From positions 62,001 to 126,000 of the forward strand of contig JAMPIU010000050.1 in the NCBI GenBank assembly GCA_023667845.1: a DNA stretch of 64,000 bases, written 5' to 3'. A program made the translations under genes and the position numbers. Positions 37,585 through 48,568 of the stretch are shown here, one piece after another (position 1 is the stretch's first letter; every line of letters starts with the position of its first letter). Below the pieces are notes generated by a model. That model was not told the origin of the DNA and searched no databases. It worked only from the letters and a program-made list of their open reading frames with translations. Origin of the DNA: Dehalobacter sp. (lineage in GTDB: Bacteria; Bacillota; Desulfitobacteriia; Desulfitobacteriales; Syntrophobotulaceae).

Positions 37585-37881
37585 TCAGTAAAGATGTTCT
37601 TGCAATTTAAATTCCGGGTAATTCAAAGTGCCGTTATTCATTCCATAAATACCATAAAACATGATACAGATGACGATAATGATCCAAACAATCATTTTCA
37701 TCATGGAGTTCTTGTTAATCAATAAACTGACACCGGCACCAATCAATAGCAGAGGCCAGAGCTTCCTGAGTGATAGGAAAAAAGTCCCGATGATCGAAAA
37801 CGAAAAAACATCAAGATTACTAAGGAGCCAGATTACACCGACCAGAATGATCACCGCACCCAGGGCAATGTTTTTTTTCAT
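37585..37881 (-). CDS. Small membrane protein, LiaI/LiaF-TM-like
   Basis: A 98-residue protein with three or four hydrophobic segments (ALGAVIILVGVIWLLSNL, LWPLLLIGAGVSLL, IVWIIIVICIMFY). The IxLGxxxLL..N.....WP.xLI pattern matches the LiaI-LiaF-like transmembrane region family. The ATG at 37881 overlaps the PspC-gene stop (TGATG), so the pair is translationally coupled. Such pairs act in envelope stress responses; its exact role is unknown. Confidence 0.8.
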   Translation of the reverse strand: MKKNIALGAVIILVGVIWLLSNLDVFSFSIIGTFFLSLRKLWPLLLIGAGVSLLINKNSMMKMIVWIIIVICIMFYGIYGMNNGTLNYPEFKLQEHLY

Positions 37882-38294
37882 CAATGATCTCTCCTCGCAA
37901 ACAATACGTAAACGCCAACGGCAATCAAACCTATGGGTAGCAGGATGTCAATGTCGAACCAGTCGAAGAGTCTGTCTGACAAAAATACAGTACCAACAAT
38001 GATCAGCGAAATGCCAAATACTTTAAGGCTTTTGTCCTTATTGATGGCCTGATTATGATCATTATTTGGAATATCTGCCGAGTCGGCATAGTTCTGAGAA
38101 CTGCCGAATGAGCCAAAAGGTTTTTGAGGAATCACTACCCAGCAGACGAGATAGGCAAGAATTCCGATCCCAGCAAAAAATGCGAGCAGCCAGATAATCC
38201 GTACAATCGTAGGATCTATTTCAAAATATTCCGCAATTCCAGAGCAGACCCCTGCAATCACTTTGTTTTGAGACCGATAGATTTGTTTACCCAT
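37881..38294 (-). CDS. PspC-domain membrane protein
   Basis: A 137-residue protein whose first 60 residues are a PspC domain (IYRSQNKVIAGVCSGIAEYFEIDPTIVRIIWLLAF, split here as QNKVIAGVCSGIAEYF and DPTIVRIIWLLAF). A linker rich in Asn and Asp leads to two C-terminal membrane helices of LiaF-like type. PspC proteins sense membrane stress. It is coupled to the LiaI-like gene downstream. Confidence 0.88.
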   Translation of the reverse strand: MGKQIYRSQNKVIAGVCSGIAEYFEIDPTIVRIIWLLAFFAGIGILAYLVCWVVIPQKPFGSFGSSQNYADSADIPNNDHNQAINKDKSLKVFGISLIIVGTVFLSDRLFDWFDIDILLPIGLIAVGVYVLFARRDH

Positions 38295-38560
38295 GACCCA
38301 TCCCCCTTAATCCAATTCAAAAGGAACTTCCTTGATGATTTAGCTTTTTCACGGAATCGAAAAGTCATTTTTTCATAAATCTATGGATTCTCATCATTTA
38401 TATTCCAGCGGTTCTATTTTGAGAGCTCCATCTGTTCTGGGTAATAATATTCCATTGTGATTTCATAAGACTATATTAACACGAAGGACAGAATGTGGGT
38501 AGAAAAATTTATATTATTTTTCTAATAACTTCAGACGGTAAGGTAGACAATGAATAATAA

Positions 38561-38605
38561 CCCCCTCAGATGGAAAAATAATTCTGCTGAATTTGTTTGA
38601 GGGGG
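38561..38605 (+). promoter_or_regulatory. Hairpin that can cover the activase ribosome binding site
   Basis: CCCCCTCA (38561-38568) and TGAGGGGG (38598-38605) are perfectly complementary around a 29-base loop. The right arm is the only Shine-Dalgarno-like sequence before the 1424-residue activase, so pairing would block its translation. Confidence 0.55.
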
Positions 38606-41600
38606 AATGTAATCTGGATTCGCATCATCACAGAATCACTGACAAAGATAAGAATAACCTTCATGTTGGGATAGACATAGGTTCCACCACTGTTAAAATC
38701 GCTGTCTTAAATAAGGAAGGCGTTCTGTTGTTCAGCCGGTATACCCGGCATTATTCGGATATCTGGAGCACGTTGCAAAGGCTGGTGGCTGAAGCCGGTC
38801 AGAAATATGCGGCATTTTCGCTGACGGTAGCAATTACAGGTTCAGGCGGACTGGCTGTGGCTGAACATCTGGACATTTCATTTATTCAGGAGGTCATTGC
38901 CGGAAGCAAAGCAGTGGATCGTTATCTGCCAGGAACGGATGTTGTCATTGAGCTTGGCGGAGAAGATGCCAAGATAACCTTTTTTGACAAGGGGTTTGAT
39001 CAGCGGATGAACGGGATCTGTGCGGGAGGAACCGGTGCTTTTATTGATCAAATGGCTGTCCTGTTAAAGACGGATGCGGCTGGTCTGGATGCGCTGGCTG
39101 CCCATAGCCGGGTCATCTATCCGATTGCCGCCCGATGCGGGGTTTTTGCCAAAACGGATATTCAACCTCTCTTAAATGAAGGAGTCCGCAAGGAGGACAT
39201 TGCAGCTTCGATCTTTCAGGCGGTTGTAAATCAGACCATCGGAGGGCTTGCCTGCGGACATAAAATTAAAGGGAAAGTTGGCTTCCTCGGAGGACCACTT
39301 CACTTCCTGCCGCAGCTGCGAGTTCGGTTTCAGGAAACGTTGGGGCTGAAGGATGAAGATATGATTGTGCCGGGAAATTCCGAAGTTTATGTAGCTATCG
39401 GAGCGGCCCTCGCCTCTGCTCAGGATAAAGATATTACATTTGAACAGCTTGGTCAAAAATTGAAAACAGACAAAAAAAAGCTTCAGTATGAAACAGCTAG
39501 ACTTGATCCTCTTTTTGCAGATGAAGAGGAATACCGCGCGTTTGTAAGGCGGCATGCCCAAAATATTGTCAGCACAAATCAGCTGGAGATGTACCAGGGC
39601 CAATGTTTTTTAGGTCTGGATGTAGGATCTACCACGACAAAAGCTGTTTTGATCGATCCGCAAGGCGCCCTTCTTTATTCCGCCTATACTAATAATGAAG
39701 GCAACCCTTTGGCTTCAGCAGTCAATATTCTGAAAGAACTGTACAGCAGGCTCCCGGAAAACACGAAAATTGCTTATTCTGCCGTGACTGGCTACGGAGA
39801 AAAACTGACTCAGGCAGCTCTTTTTTTTGATATGGGGGAAGTCGAGACCATTGCTCATTACACAGCTGCCAATCATTTTCTGCCTGGAGTCAACCTGATT
39901 CTGGACATCGGCGGACAGGATATGAAATGCCTCAAAGTAAAAAACGGTGTAATTGAAAATATTATGCTAAATGAAGCCTGTTCATCCGGCTGCGGTTCTT
40001 TTATTGAAACATTTGCGAGGTCACTGGAAATGAATGTGGCGGATTTTGCCCGCAAAGGACTTTTGGCTCAAAATCCTGCCGATTTAGGATCGAGATGTAC
40101 CGTTTTCATGAATTCCAAAGTAAAACAGGCCCAAAAAGAAGGCATGACGGTCGCGGATATTTCGGCAGGATTATCCTACTCCGTGATCAAAAACGCGCTC
40201 TATAAAGTAATTAAGTTAAAAAGCTCTGAGGAATTTGGTGAAAAGGTTATTGTCCAGGGAGGGACTTTCTTGAATGATGCTGTGGTTCGCAGCCTGGAAC
40301 GGACCATTGGCCGAGAAGTCGTCCGTCCGGACATTGCCGGCCTCATGGGTGCCTTTGGTGCGGCCCTCTTGGCCGGGAACGCCTGGCGGGAGGGAGTGGT
40401 TACGTCGCTGCTTTCCCCAGATCAAATCAATAACTTTTCGGTGGAAGTCAGCGCAGCCCGCTGCGAAAACTGTCAGAACCACTGTTTACTTACGGTCAAC
40501 TGTTTCGGTGACGGGCGCAGGCACATTACAGGAAACCGCTGTGAAAAAGGATCGGAACGCGATCAAACAGATGAAATTCCGGATCTCTATGCCTATAAAC
40601 TGAACAGGATCTTTCATTATACGCCGCTGGCCAAAGAAAAAGCAGTCAGAGGAACCATCGGGATCCCAAGGGTTTTAAATATGTTCGAGAATTATCCTTT
40701 TTGGTTTACCTTTTTCACCCGTCTTGGTTTCCGGGTCGAGCTGTCGCCGGTTTCCACCCGGAAGGTTTATGAGGCGGGCATGGAGACAATTTCTTCCGAT
40801 ACCGTTTGTTATCCTGCCAAACTTGTTCACGGTCATATCGTGTCATTGATTAAACAAGGCGTGAAACTCATATTTTATCCCTGCATACCGAAGGAGAGAA
40901 AAGAAATAGCCGGGGCGGACAACTGCTTTAATTGCCCGGTAATCAACGCTTATCCGGAAGTGATCAAAGCCAACATGGACGAGTTGAAGCAAAGCGGTGT
41001 CCAATTCTGGAATCCTTTTCTGCCGTATGAAGATAAAAAAAAGCTTAGTAAGAGATTGTATGAAGAACTGAAACATTCAGGCATTACCCTTGCAGAAATC
41101 ATCCAGGCCGTCGACGTAGCCTGGAATGAAGATCTGAATTTCAAACGGGATATCCGCAAAAAAGGAGAAGAGGTCTTGCAATGGCTTGCAGAAACAGGAA
41201 ATCGCGGGATTGTCCTTTCCGGCAGGCCTTACCATCTGGATCAGGAAGTTAACCACGGCATACCTAAAGTCATCACGGCCCTCGGAATGGCAGTGCTTAC
41301 AGAGGATTCGGTAGCCCATCTCGGAAAAGTCATCAGGCCACTCCGGGTTCTGGACCAGTGGATGTATCATTCCCGACTTTACGAAGCAGCAGATTTTGTT
41401 GCCGGAAGACCGGAGCTAGAGCTTGTCCAGTTAAACTCATTCGGCTGCGGGCCGGATTCGATTGCTGCGGAACAAGCCCAGGAAATTTTACATAAAGCCG
41501 GTAAAATCTATACCATGATTAAAATAGATGAGGTCAGCAATCTGGGTGCAGTCAGAATAAGGCTTCGCTCGCTTAAAGCTGCGATGGATGCCAGAATAAA

Positions 41601-42867
41601 ACATGATCATCCTATAGAGGGCCCGGCAAAGGGGCCAAATGCCGTTCATAGACCAATATTTACCAAGGAAATGCGTAAAACACATACCATTCTTGCTCCG
41701 CAGATGGCGCCGATCCATTTTGAATTTGCCCAGGAGGTCGCCCGTTCGGAGGGGTACCGTTTTGAAGTACTGGCTATAGTTGAAAAAGAGGATATTGAAG
41801 AAGGCTTGAAATATGTTAACAATGATTCCTGTTACCCTTCGGTTATTATTATCGGGCAGCTGTTAAGGGCGTTAAAATCCGGAAGATACGATCTGAACAA
41901 CACCTCGGTCATTATAACCCAGACTGGGGGACCCTGCCGGGCCAGCAATTATTTGGGGCTATTAAAGAAAGCGCTTCAGGTCTCAGGACTGGAGCACATT
42001 CCGATACTCTCGCTTAATGTCGCAGGCTTGGAGAAAAACCCCGGATTTAAGTTAACAGTCTCCATGGCGGTTAAAGCAATCATGGCCATGCTCTACGGAG
42101 ACCTGCTGATGAAGGTTTTCTACCGGGTAAGGCCTTATGAAACAAATGCGGGAACAGCGGATCAGCTTCTGAGAAAGTGGATAGATATCTGCAAGATCAA
42201 TGTTGCCAATGGAGACCGCAGCTTATTTCGTGAAAATCTGAAGGGAATTGTTCAGGACTTTGAAAATATTGAGATTATTCAGCAGAGAAAACCACGGGTT
42301 GGACTGGTCGGGGAGATCCTCGTAAAATTTCACCCTGCGGCGAATAACAACATGGCCGAGTTTATTGAGAAAGAAGGTGCAGAAATGGTAGTTCCGGGAT
42401 TGATGGAGTTTTTCCTTTACTGCTGCTACGGGAAGGAATTTAACTACAGATATCTTGCCGGTAAGCGATCTTCCAGAGTCATCGGAAATCTGTTGGTCAA
42501 GTATACGGAAAGCTATCGTGAAGATTTAAGGGCTGCCTTAAAGAATAGTAAAAGATTCGATATCCCGCCGACGATTCAGGAGATGGCGGAAAGTGTCAAA
42601 CCATTCCTTTCCCTGGGCAACCAAACCGGAGAGGGTTGGCTGCTGACTGCGGAAATGGTGGAACTAATCAAAAGTGGCGCCAATAATATTATCTGCATGC
42701 AGCCGTTTGCCTGTCTGCCAAATCATATTACCGGCAAAGGAATGATTAAGACCCTGAAAGATCAGTATCCCCAAACCAATATCGTTGCCGTGGATTATGA
42801 TCCCGGAGCCAGTGAAGTGAACCAGATCAACCGGATTAAGCTGATGCTGGAGAGAGCTTTTGGCTGA
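38593..42867 (+). CDS. Giant acyl-CoA dehydratase/benzoyl-CoA-reductase-type activase
   Basis: A protein of about 1424 residues. Two BadF/BadG/HgdC-type ATPase domains are in tandem: the first begins [14 protein letters not shown] with the cluster-ligand motif [13 protein letters not shown], the second begins [14 protein letters not shown] with [17 protein letters not shown]2229-like part ([29 protein letters not shown]) and a C-terminal HgdB-like part with Cys-rich [11 protein letters not shown]-like [12 protein letters not shown] follow. Such proteins energise radical dehydratases or reductases by ATP-driven electron transfer; the target here is unknown. The start is unclear: TTG 38593, or CTG 38614 which fits the ribosome binding site. 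Confidence 0.88.
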   Translation: MFEGECNLDSHHHRITDKDKNNLHVGIDIGSTTVKIAVLNKEGVLLFSRYTRHYSDIWSTLQRLVAEAGQKYAAFSLTVAITGSGGLAVAEHLDISFIQEVIAGSKAVDRYLPGTDVVIELGGEDAKITFFDKGFDQRMNGICAGGTGAFIDQMAVLLKTDAAGLDALAAHSRVIYPIAARCGVFAKTDIQPLLNEGVRKEDIAASIFQAVVNQTIGGLACGHKIKGKVGFLGGPLHFLPQLRVRFQETLGLKDEDMIVPGNSEVYVAIGAALASAQDKDITFEQLGQKLKTDKKKLQYETARLDPLFADEEEYRAFVRRHAQNIVSTNQLEMYQGQCFLGLDVGSTTTKAVLIDPQGALLYSAYTNNEGNPLASAVNILKELYSRLPENTKIAYSAVTGYGEKLTQAALFFDMGEVETIAHYTAANHFLPGVNLILDIGGQDMKCLKVKNGVIENIMLNEACSSGCGSFIETFARSLEMNVADFARKGLLAQNPADLGSRCTVFMNSKVKQAQKEGMTVADISAGLSYSVIKNALYKVIKLKSSEEFGEKVIVQGGTFLNDAVVRSLERTIGREVVRPDIAGLMGAFGAALLAGNAWREGVVTSLLSPDQINNFSVEVSAARCENCQNHCLLTVNCFGDGRRHITGNRCEKGSERDQTDEIPDLYAYKLNRIFHYTPLAKEKAVRGTIGIPRVLNMFENYPFWFTFFTRLGFRVELSPVSTRKVYEAGMETISSDTVCYPAKLVHGHIVSLIKQGVKLIFYPCIPKERKEIAGADNCFNCPVINAYPEVIKANMDELKQSGVQFWNPFLPYEDKKKLSKRLYEELKHSGITLAEIIQAVDVAWNEDLNFKRDIRKKGEEVLQWLAETGNRGIVLSGRPYHLDQEVNHGIPKVITALGMAVLTEDSVAHLGKVIRPLRVLDQWMYHSRLYEAADFVAGRPELELVQLNSFGCGPDSIAAEQAQEILHKAGKIYTMIKIDEVSNLGAVRIRLRSLKAAMDARIKHDHPIEGPAKGPNAVHRPIFTKEMRKTHTILAPQMAPIHFEFAQEVARSEGYRFEVLAIVEKEDIEEGLKYVNNDSCYPSVIIIGQLLRALKSGRYDLNNTSVIITQTGGPCRASNYLGLLKKALQVSGLEHIPILSLNVAGLEKNPGFKLTVSMAVKAIMAMLYGDLLMKVFYRVRPYETNAGTADQLLRKWIDICKINVANGDRSLFRENLKGIVQDFENIEIIQQRKPRVGLVGEILVKFHPAANNNMAEFIEKEGAEMVVPGLMEFFLYCCYGKEFNYRYLAGKRSSRVIGNLLVKYTESYREDLRAALKNSKRFDIPPTIQEMAESVKPFLSLGNQTGEGWLLTAEMVELIKSGANNIICMQPFACLPNHITGKGMIKTLKDQYPQTNIVAVDYDPGASEVNQINRIKLMLERAFG

Positions 42868-42998
42868 ATCTTTCGGTCTATTCTACCTATTGTTTTAAGT
42901 GCCTGTTTTTATAAATTTAAGTATCTTATCCTCGGCCCTTGTGCTAATATAGTGTGGGAAGATTTCACCAGGTTATGATAAAGGAGGAGGTAAAGACT

Positions 42999-43616
42999 GT
43001 GTCAAAAAAAGAAAACGACTTTTTTGTACTTATGAAGGAAAACGCGCAGCTTATTTGCGAAAGCTCGCTGGTATTAAAAGAAGCAGTTAAGGATCCTACC
43101 ACTTTCCCGGTTAAGATGAAGGAACTCATTGATTTGGAACACCGTGCCGACGACATCACCAACAAGATCATTGATAACCTGAATAAGACACTGGTGACGC
43201 CAATGGACAGGGAAGACCTCTACTCGTTGGCGACAAACATGGATGATATCATTGACTTTATTCAAGGTGCCTTGGAACGGATGATTATGTATAAAGCGAC
43301 GCCGCCCCACTCCGGGGTTGAGGAGCTGATTCGGGTTCTGGATGACTGTATTCATATTATTAAAATATCTGTGGACAACCTTCCCAATATTCGCACCAAA
43401 TTAAATCTTATTCTTGAAAACACAGAAAAAATTCATAAACTGGAAAGCGAGGGAGATCGTTTATACCGGAGTGAAGTAGGCAAGCTGTTTGAAAATGAAA
43501 GCAATCCGATTGAAATCATTAAATGGAAAGAAATACTGGAACATCTGGAAGACGCCACGGACCGTTGTGAAGATCTTGCGCTTGTAATAAAAGGGGTCGT
43601 ATTAAAATATGTCTAG
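42999..43616 (+). CDS. PhoU-like DUF47 protein (Pit accessory protein)
   Basis: A 205-residue all-helical protein of the DUF47/TIGR00153 family, with ELIDLEHRADDITNKIIDNLNKTLVTPMDREDLY-type motif (seen here as LEHRADDITNKI and TPMDREDLYSLA) and LEDATDRCEDLALVIKG. These proteins partner Pit phosphate transporters. GTG at 42999 lies 8 bases after AAGGAGGAGG. It overlaps the pit gene by 8 bases. Confidence 0.93.
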   Translation: MSKKENDFFVLMKENAQLICESSLVLKEAVKDPTTFPVKMKELIDLEHRADDITNKIIDNLNKTLVTPMDREDLYSLATNMDDIIDFIQGALERMIMYKATPPHSGVEELIRVLDDCIHIIKISVDNLPNIRTKLNLILENTEKIHKLESEGDRLYRSEVGKLFENESNPIEIIKWKEILEHLEDATDRCEDLALVIKGVVLKYV

Positions 43617-44619
43617 TCTGCATATTGCATTATTCGTTGTCGTACTATTTGCGTTGGCATTTGATTTTATCAACGGATTTCATGATACTGCCAATGCCAT
43701 AGCCACTTCGGTTTCGACAAGAGCGCTTACGCCAAGAACCGCAATCATTATGGCCGCGGTACTCAATTTTATCGGCGCGATGTACAGCACAGGGGTTGCC
43801 AAGACCATTGCAAAGGACATTGTCGATGTGAACAGTGTTACTTCCGAAGTGATGATCGCCGCACTGATCGGAGCGATTTTCTGGAATCTTTTGACATGGT
43901 ATTTTGGTATTCCGAGCAGTTCTTCCCACGCAATTATTGGGGGAATCCTCGGAGCCGGGATCGCTGCAGCGGGACTCGGTGTTGTCCAGGGGGCCGGCAT
44001 CAAGAAAATTATCTTGGCGCTGCTGTGCTCGCCGCTCGTCGGCATGGGACTCGGTTATCTGATCATGACCATTCTATATTACCTGTTCCGCAATAAAGCG
44101 CCGATGAAAACGAACAGTATCTTCCGGAGGCTGCAGATGGTTTCAGCCGCACTCCTTGCGTTTAACCATGGTTCCAATGACGCACAGAAATCCATGGGTA
44201 TTATCACGCTGGCGCTTGTCGCCGTTGGGGTACAGTCGACAATGGATGTTCCGCTCTGGGTAAAGCTCCTGTGCGGATTAGCCATTGCTTGTGGTACAGC
44301 AGTGGGTGGTTGGAGAATCATTCATACCCTTGGTGCTAAAATCTTTAAAATTGAGCCGATCAACGGATTTGCCGCAGATTTGTCATCCTCGATCGTTATC
44401 TGGGTAGCGACGGCGTTTCCGGGTCTCCATCTGCCGGTCAGTACCACGCACGTGGTATCCGGTTCCATTATGGGAGTAGGCGCAGCCAAACGTATTTCGG
44501 CCGTGCGCTGGGGCGTTGCGCAGCAGATGCTGATTGCCTGGTGTCTGACGATTCCTTCCACAGCAATCGTCGCAGCTCTGTCTTATCATCTGATTACACT
44601 CGTGGAGAGAATTCTCTGA
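43609..44619 (+). CDS. pit: Low-affinity phosphate transporter, PiT family
   Basis: A 336-residue transporter with about ten membrane segments. The duplicated PiT signature is visible as FINGFHDTANAIA near the N-terminus and FNHGSNDAQKSMG in the second half; PSSSSHAIIGGI and PVSTTHVVSGSIMG are the paired inner motifs. It moves metal-phosphate with protons or sodium. It is coupled by overlap to the PhoU-like gene. Confidence 0.95.
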   Translation: MSSLHIALFVVVLFALAFDFINGFHDTANAIATSVSTRALTPRTAIIMAAVLNFIGAMYSTGVAKTIAKDIVDVNSVTSEVMIAALIGAIFWNLLTWYFGIPSSSSHAIIGGILGAGIAAAGLGVVQGAGIKKIILALLCSPLVGMGLGYLIMTILYYLFRNKAPMKTNSIFRRLQMVSAALLAFNHGSNDAQKSMGIITLALVAVGVQSTMDVPLWVKLLCGLAIACGTAVGGWRIIHTLGAKIFKIEPINGFAADLSSSIVIWVATAFPGLHLPVSTTHVVSGSIMGVGAAKRISAVRWGVAQQMLIAWCLTIPSTAIVAALSYHLITLVERIL

Positions 44620-44794
44620 TCAAATATTCTAACGTAAGATACTGGTATTCTGCATCTTATGTCGAACAGATTCCAGCTGACGTTATAGATGCTTTTGAAC
44701 AAGCAGGTAAATAGACCGTGGATTCAGTCTTCTTTTAATCCTCAGGAGGGTAAAGGTTACTCGTCTGGGGATAGCTTCTTTTTCATCAGGGCTA

Positions 44795-44823
44795 TTGAAT
44801 AATTATGCATGATGAGGTATAAT
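44795..44823 (+). promoter_or_regulatory. argF promoter with overlapping ARG box
   Basis: TTGAAT (44795-44800) and TATAAT (44818-44823) are again 17 bases apart, the same geometry as argC. TGAATAATTATGCA (44796-44809) is a one-mismatch ARG box over the -35; a weaker half site covers the -10. Confidence 0.75.
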
Positions 44824-44863
44824 AATGCAATATTGCGTATTATTGAGATGAAGGAGAATAATG

Positions 44864-45808
44864 ATGGTTCAATTAAACAAAGACAAGTTTAAAGGCAGAG
44901 ATTTTATTACACTGAATGCTTTCACAGCAGAAGAAATCTCATATATGGTTGACGTCGCCATGGAATTGAAGGCTGAGAGAAATGCCGGGATTTCCCACCC
45001 TGTCCTGCAGGGAAAGGTTTTGGCGATGATCTTTACCAAATCTTCGACGAGAACCAGAGTGGCATTTGAGGCCGGTATTTATCAGCTTGGCGGCTCCGGA
45101 ATGTTCCTGAGCGCCCGCGATATCCAGCTGGGCCGCGGTGAACCGATCCAGGATACAGCAAGGGTCTTGTCCAGGATGGTCGACGGCATTATGATCAGAA
45201 CGTTCAGCCACCAGGAGGTTCTCGATCTTGCCGAGCATTCCTCCGTGCCGGTTATCAATGGCCTGAGCGATTTTCTGCATCCGACACAGATTCTGGCTGA
45301 CCTTTTGACTATTAAAGAAACAAAAGGCAAGATTCAGGGACTGAAATTAACCTATATCGGTGACAGCAATAATGTGGCAAATTCCCTGCTGCTTGGCGGC
45401 AGCAAGATGGGCATGAACATTGTGATTGCCTCACCTCAGGGATACCAGCCGGTTCCGGAAATTATGGATCTGGCTTGGAAGAATGCATCTCTCAGCGGAA
45501 GTACGGTGCAGGTCGTCGAAGATCCTGTGGCGGCTGCCAGGGGAGCGGATATTCTCTATACCGATGTCTGGGCCAGTATGGGACAAGAAGAAGAAAGCGA
45601 AATCAGGAAGAAAATTTTTGCGCCGTACCAGATCAATGACGAGGTGCTTGGGGCAGCTCATCCTGAAGCGATCGTCATGCACTGTCTGCCTGCCCACCGC
45701 GGAGAAGAGATCACCGACAAAGTGATTGAAGGTCCTCAATCCGTGGTATTCCAGGAGGCTGAAAACCGGCTTCATGCCCATAAAGCGATTATGGCGCTGG
45801 TCATGTAA
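44864..45808 (+). CDS. argF: Ornithine carbamoyltransferase
   Basis: A 314-residue enzyme forming citrulline from ornithine and carbamoyl phosphate. The carbamoyl-phosphate loop is KSSTRTRVAFE, HPTQILADL follows, and the ornithine-site motif is MHCLPAHRGEEI. ATG 44864 is 7 bases after AAGGAG; the adjacent ATG 44861 is also possible. It heads argF-argG-argH. Confidence 0.96.
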   Translation: MVQLNKDKFKGRDFITLNAFTAEEISYMVDVAMELKAERNAGISHPVLQGKVLAMIFTKSSTRTRVAFEAGIYQLGGSGMFLSARDIQLGRGEPIQDTARVLSRMVDGIMIRTFSHQEVLDLAEHSSVPVINGLSDFLHPTQILADLLTIKETKGKIQGLKLTYIGDSNNVANSLLLGGSKMGMNIVIASPQGYQPVPEIMDLAWKNASLSGSTVQVVEDPVAAARGADILYTDVWASMGQEEESEIRKKIFAPYQINDEVLGAAHPEAIVMHCLPAHRGEEITDKVIEGPQSVVFQEAENRLHAHKAIMALVM

Positions 45809-45834
45809 TAATTATAAAATAAAGGAGACAGCGT

Positions 45835-47040
45835 ATGGCTAAAGTAGTACTTGCCTATTCAGGCGGACTGGATACGTCCATCATTATTCCATGGCTGAAA
45901 GAAAACTATGGCTATGAGGTTGTCGCGATGGCGGCAGATTTGGGACAGGGAGAGGAACTGGAACCTCTTCATGAGAAGGCTGCTAAAACCGGAGCCACCA
46001 AATTGTATATTGAAGATTTGAGAGAAGAATTCATTACGGATTTCATTTATCCGACACTTCAGGCTGGAGCCGTGTATGAAGGCAAATATCTTCTGGGAAC
46101 ATCCTTTGCGCGTCCGCTTATTGCCAGAAGGCTTGTGGAGATTGCCGAAAAAGAAGGCGCAGTTGCTGTTGCGCATGGCGCGACAGGGAAAGGCAACGAT
46201 CAGGTCCGCTTTGAACTGGCTGTCAAAGCACTGAATCCTGATCTGAAAATTATTGCTCCGTGGAGAGAGTGGGACATCAAATCGCGGGATGATGCGATTG
46301 ATTATGCCAAAGAACGCGGAATCCCTATCCCGGTTACCAAGGACAGACCGTACAGCATGGACCGTAACCTGTGGCATTTAAGCCATGAAGGTGGTGACCT
46401 CGAGGATCCCTGGAATGAACCGAAGGATGATCTCTATCTACTCGGGGTTTCTCCGATGCAGGCGCCGGACCAGGCCGCGTATGTGCTGATCAATTTTGAG
46501 AAGGGCATACCGGTCGCTGTCGATGGAGAGAAGCTTGCACCGATTCAGCTGATCGAGAAATTGAATGCCCTGGGCGGTAAGAATGGGATCGGGATTGTCG
46601 ACATGGTCGAAAACAGGCTTGTCGGGATGAAGTCGCGCGGGGTATATGAGACCCCCGGCGGGACAATTCTCTATGCCGCGCATCAGGCGCTGGAACTGTT
46701 GACCCTTGACCGTCAGACCCTGCATTATAAGGAACAAATTGCGCTGAAATATGCGGAGATGGTCTACGATGGTGTCTGGTATTCACCGCTGAGAGAAGCA
46801 CTCGATGCGTTTGTAAAAGTTACACAGAAAAATGTTACCGGAACCGTCAGGATGAGACTGTATAAAGGAAACTGTACACCGGTAGGGATAAAATCCCCTT
46901 ATTCACTGTATAATGAAGAATTCGCAACGTTTGGCGAAGATGCAGTCTACAACCAGAAAGACGCAGAAGGCTTTATTAATCTGTTTGGACTGCCTCTTAA
47001 AGTCCGCGCTTTAATGGAGAGAAAATCAGGCTTACGTTAA
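45835..47040 (+). CDS. argG: Argininosuccinate synthase
   Basis: A 401-residue ATP-dependent ligase joining citrulline and aspartate. The N-type P-loop is [30 protein letters not shown] and the C-terminal [12 protein letters not shown] are conserved. AAGGAG is upstream of the ATG. It follows argF after 26 bases. Confidence 0.98.
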   Translation: MAKVVLAYSGGLDTSIIIPWLKENYGYEVVAMAADLGQGEELEPLHEKAAKTGATKLYIEDLREEFITDFIYPTLQAGAVYEGKYLLGTSFARPLIARRLVEIAEKEGAVAVAHGATGKGNDQVRFELAVKALNPDLKIIAPWREWDIKSRDDAIDYAKERGIPIPVTKDRPYSMDRNLWHLSHEGGDLEDPWNEPKDDLYLLGVSPMQAPDQAAYVLINFEKGIPVAVDGEKLAPIQLIEKLNALGGKNGIGIVDMVENRLVGMKSRGVYETPGGTILYAAHQALELLTLDRQTLHYKEQIALKYAEMVYDGVWYSPLREALDAFVKVTQKNVTGTVRMRLYKGNCTPVGIKSPYSLYNEEFATFGEDAVYNQKDAEGFINLFGLPLKVRALMERKSGLR

Positions 47041-47081
47041 TCATGATACGCAACGGTGCGCGAGCATAGATTTGCGGGCAT

Positions 47082-47131
47082 AGAACACAAGGATGTCAAT
47101 TGTCTAAGCACATTGCGCATTCTTGTGTTCT
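47082..47131. repeat. Hairpin in the argG-argH spacer
   Basis: AGAACACAAGGATG (47082-47095) pairs with CATTCTTGTGTTCT (47118-47131), one G-T pair. A second outer pair (ACGCAAC near 47047, GTTGCGT near 47138) would enclose it. No T-run follows, so partial attenuation or mRNA processing is possible. Confidence 0.6.
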
Positions 47132-47185
47132 GTCATATTGTTGCGTTATACTATACTTAATTTTGATTCGGAAGGAGTTAAATCA

Positions 47186-48568
47186 ATGAAACTTTGGGGA
47201 GGACGTTTTGAGAAAGACACCGATTCCCTGGTCGAAGATTTCCACTCATCGATCTCATTCGACCGGCGCCTCTATAAATTTGATATTATGGGCAGCATCG
47301 CTCATGCCGGAATGCTCGGCAAAATAGGTATCCTGTCAGCCGAAGAAACGGAGAAAATAATAGGGGGACTGGAATGCATTCTGGCGGATATTCAGGCGGG
47401 AAGGGTTGAATTTGAAGTCGGAGCCGAAGACATCCATATGAACGTTGAGAAACTACTTACGGAGAGAATCGGTGATGCCGGTAAAAAGCTCCATACCGGC
47501 CGCAGCCGGAATGATCAGGTTGCGCTGGATTTTCGGCTGTTCTTAAGAGAAGAAATCGACAACACCAAAGATCTCCTCACTGCGCTGCTGGAAACCTTGC
47601 TTGACTTGTGTTCCAAACATCTTAAGACTTGGATGCCCGGATATACCCATCTGCAAAAGGCCCAGCCGATCACCCTGAGCCATCATCTTATGGCCTATGT
47701 CCAAATGTTTTTGCGCGATCTGGGACGGTTCGGAGATACTCGCAAGAGACTGAACCTCTCCCCGCTCGGATCGGGCGCGCTGGCGGGTACGACCTTTGCT
47801 TTGCGTCGGGAAGAAGTAGCTGCTGAACTGAATTTTGACGGCGTCACGCTCAACAGTTTAGACGGCGTCAGCGATAGAGATTTTGCTTTGGAATTCCTGG
47901 CAGCGGCATCTATCATGATGATGCATCTGAGCAGGCTGTGTGAAGAACTGATCATCTGGTCGAGCGGCGAATTCTGTTTCGTTTCGATTGATGATGCCTA
48001 TGCCACCGGATCGAGTATTATGCCGCAGAAGAAAAATCCTGATGTCGCAGAACTCGTCAGAGGGAAAACCGGCAGGGTGTATGGGGATCTCATAACACTG
48101 CTCACCGTTATGAAAGGACTTCCTCTGGCTTATAACAAAGATATGCAGGAAGACAAGGAATGTGTGTTTGATGCTGTGGACACCATCCAAAAATCGCTGC
48201 TGGTCATCCGACCGATGCTGGCTACCATGAAAGTGAATGCCGATATTATGGCAAGGGAAGCTAAGAAGGGCTTTACCAATGCCACAGATTTGGCTGATTA
48301 TCTGGCTAAGAAGAATGTTCCTTTCCGCGAAGCCCATGCGATTGTGGGCAGGCTGGTACTGGAATGTTCCCACAGGGGTTGTTCGTTGGAGGATCTGACG
48401 CTGGAAGAACTGAAAACAGTATCCGAATTCTTCGAGGAAGATCTTTATGAGGCTATTTCTCTTCAAACCTGCGTTCAGAAGAGGAGCGTTACCGGAGGTC
48501 CTGCACCGGAGGTTGTTCAGACAGCGATACAGTTTAGTAAAGAAAATCTGGATCAACTCAGGTGGTAA
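47186..48568 (+). CDS. argH: Argininosuccinate lyase
   Basis: A 460-residue fumarase/aspartase superfamily enzyme releasing arginine and fumarate. The signature GSSIMPQKKNPDVAELVRG is intact; HTGRSRNDQVALDFRL and YTHLQKAQPITL are also diagnostic. ATG 47186 (MKLWGGRFEKDTD) follows AAGGAG; the longer frame into the spacer is discarded. Confidence 0.97.
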   Translation: MKLWGGRFEKDTDSLVEDFHSSISFDRRLYKFDIMGSIAHAGMLGKIGILSAEETEKIIGGLECILADIQAGRVEFEVGAEDIHMNVEKLLTERIGDAGKKLHTGRSRNDQVALDFRLFLREEIDNTKDLLTALLETLLDLCSKHLKTWMPGYTHLQKAQPITLSHHLMAYVQMFLRDLGRFGDTRKRLNLSPLGSGALAGTTFALRREEVAAELNFDGVTLNSLDGVSDRDFALEFLAAASIMMMHLSRLCEELIIWSSGEFCFVSIDDAYATGSSIMPQKKNPDVAELVRGKTGRVYGDLITLLTVMKGLPLAYNKDMQEDKECVFDAVDTIQKSLLVIRPMLATMKVNADIMAREAKKGFTNATDLADYLAKKNVPFREAHAIVGRLVLECSHRGCSLEDLTLEELKTVSEFFEEDLYEAISLQTCVQKRSVTGGPAPEVVQTAIQFSKENLDQLRW

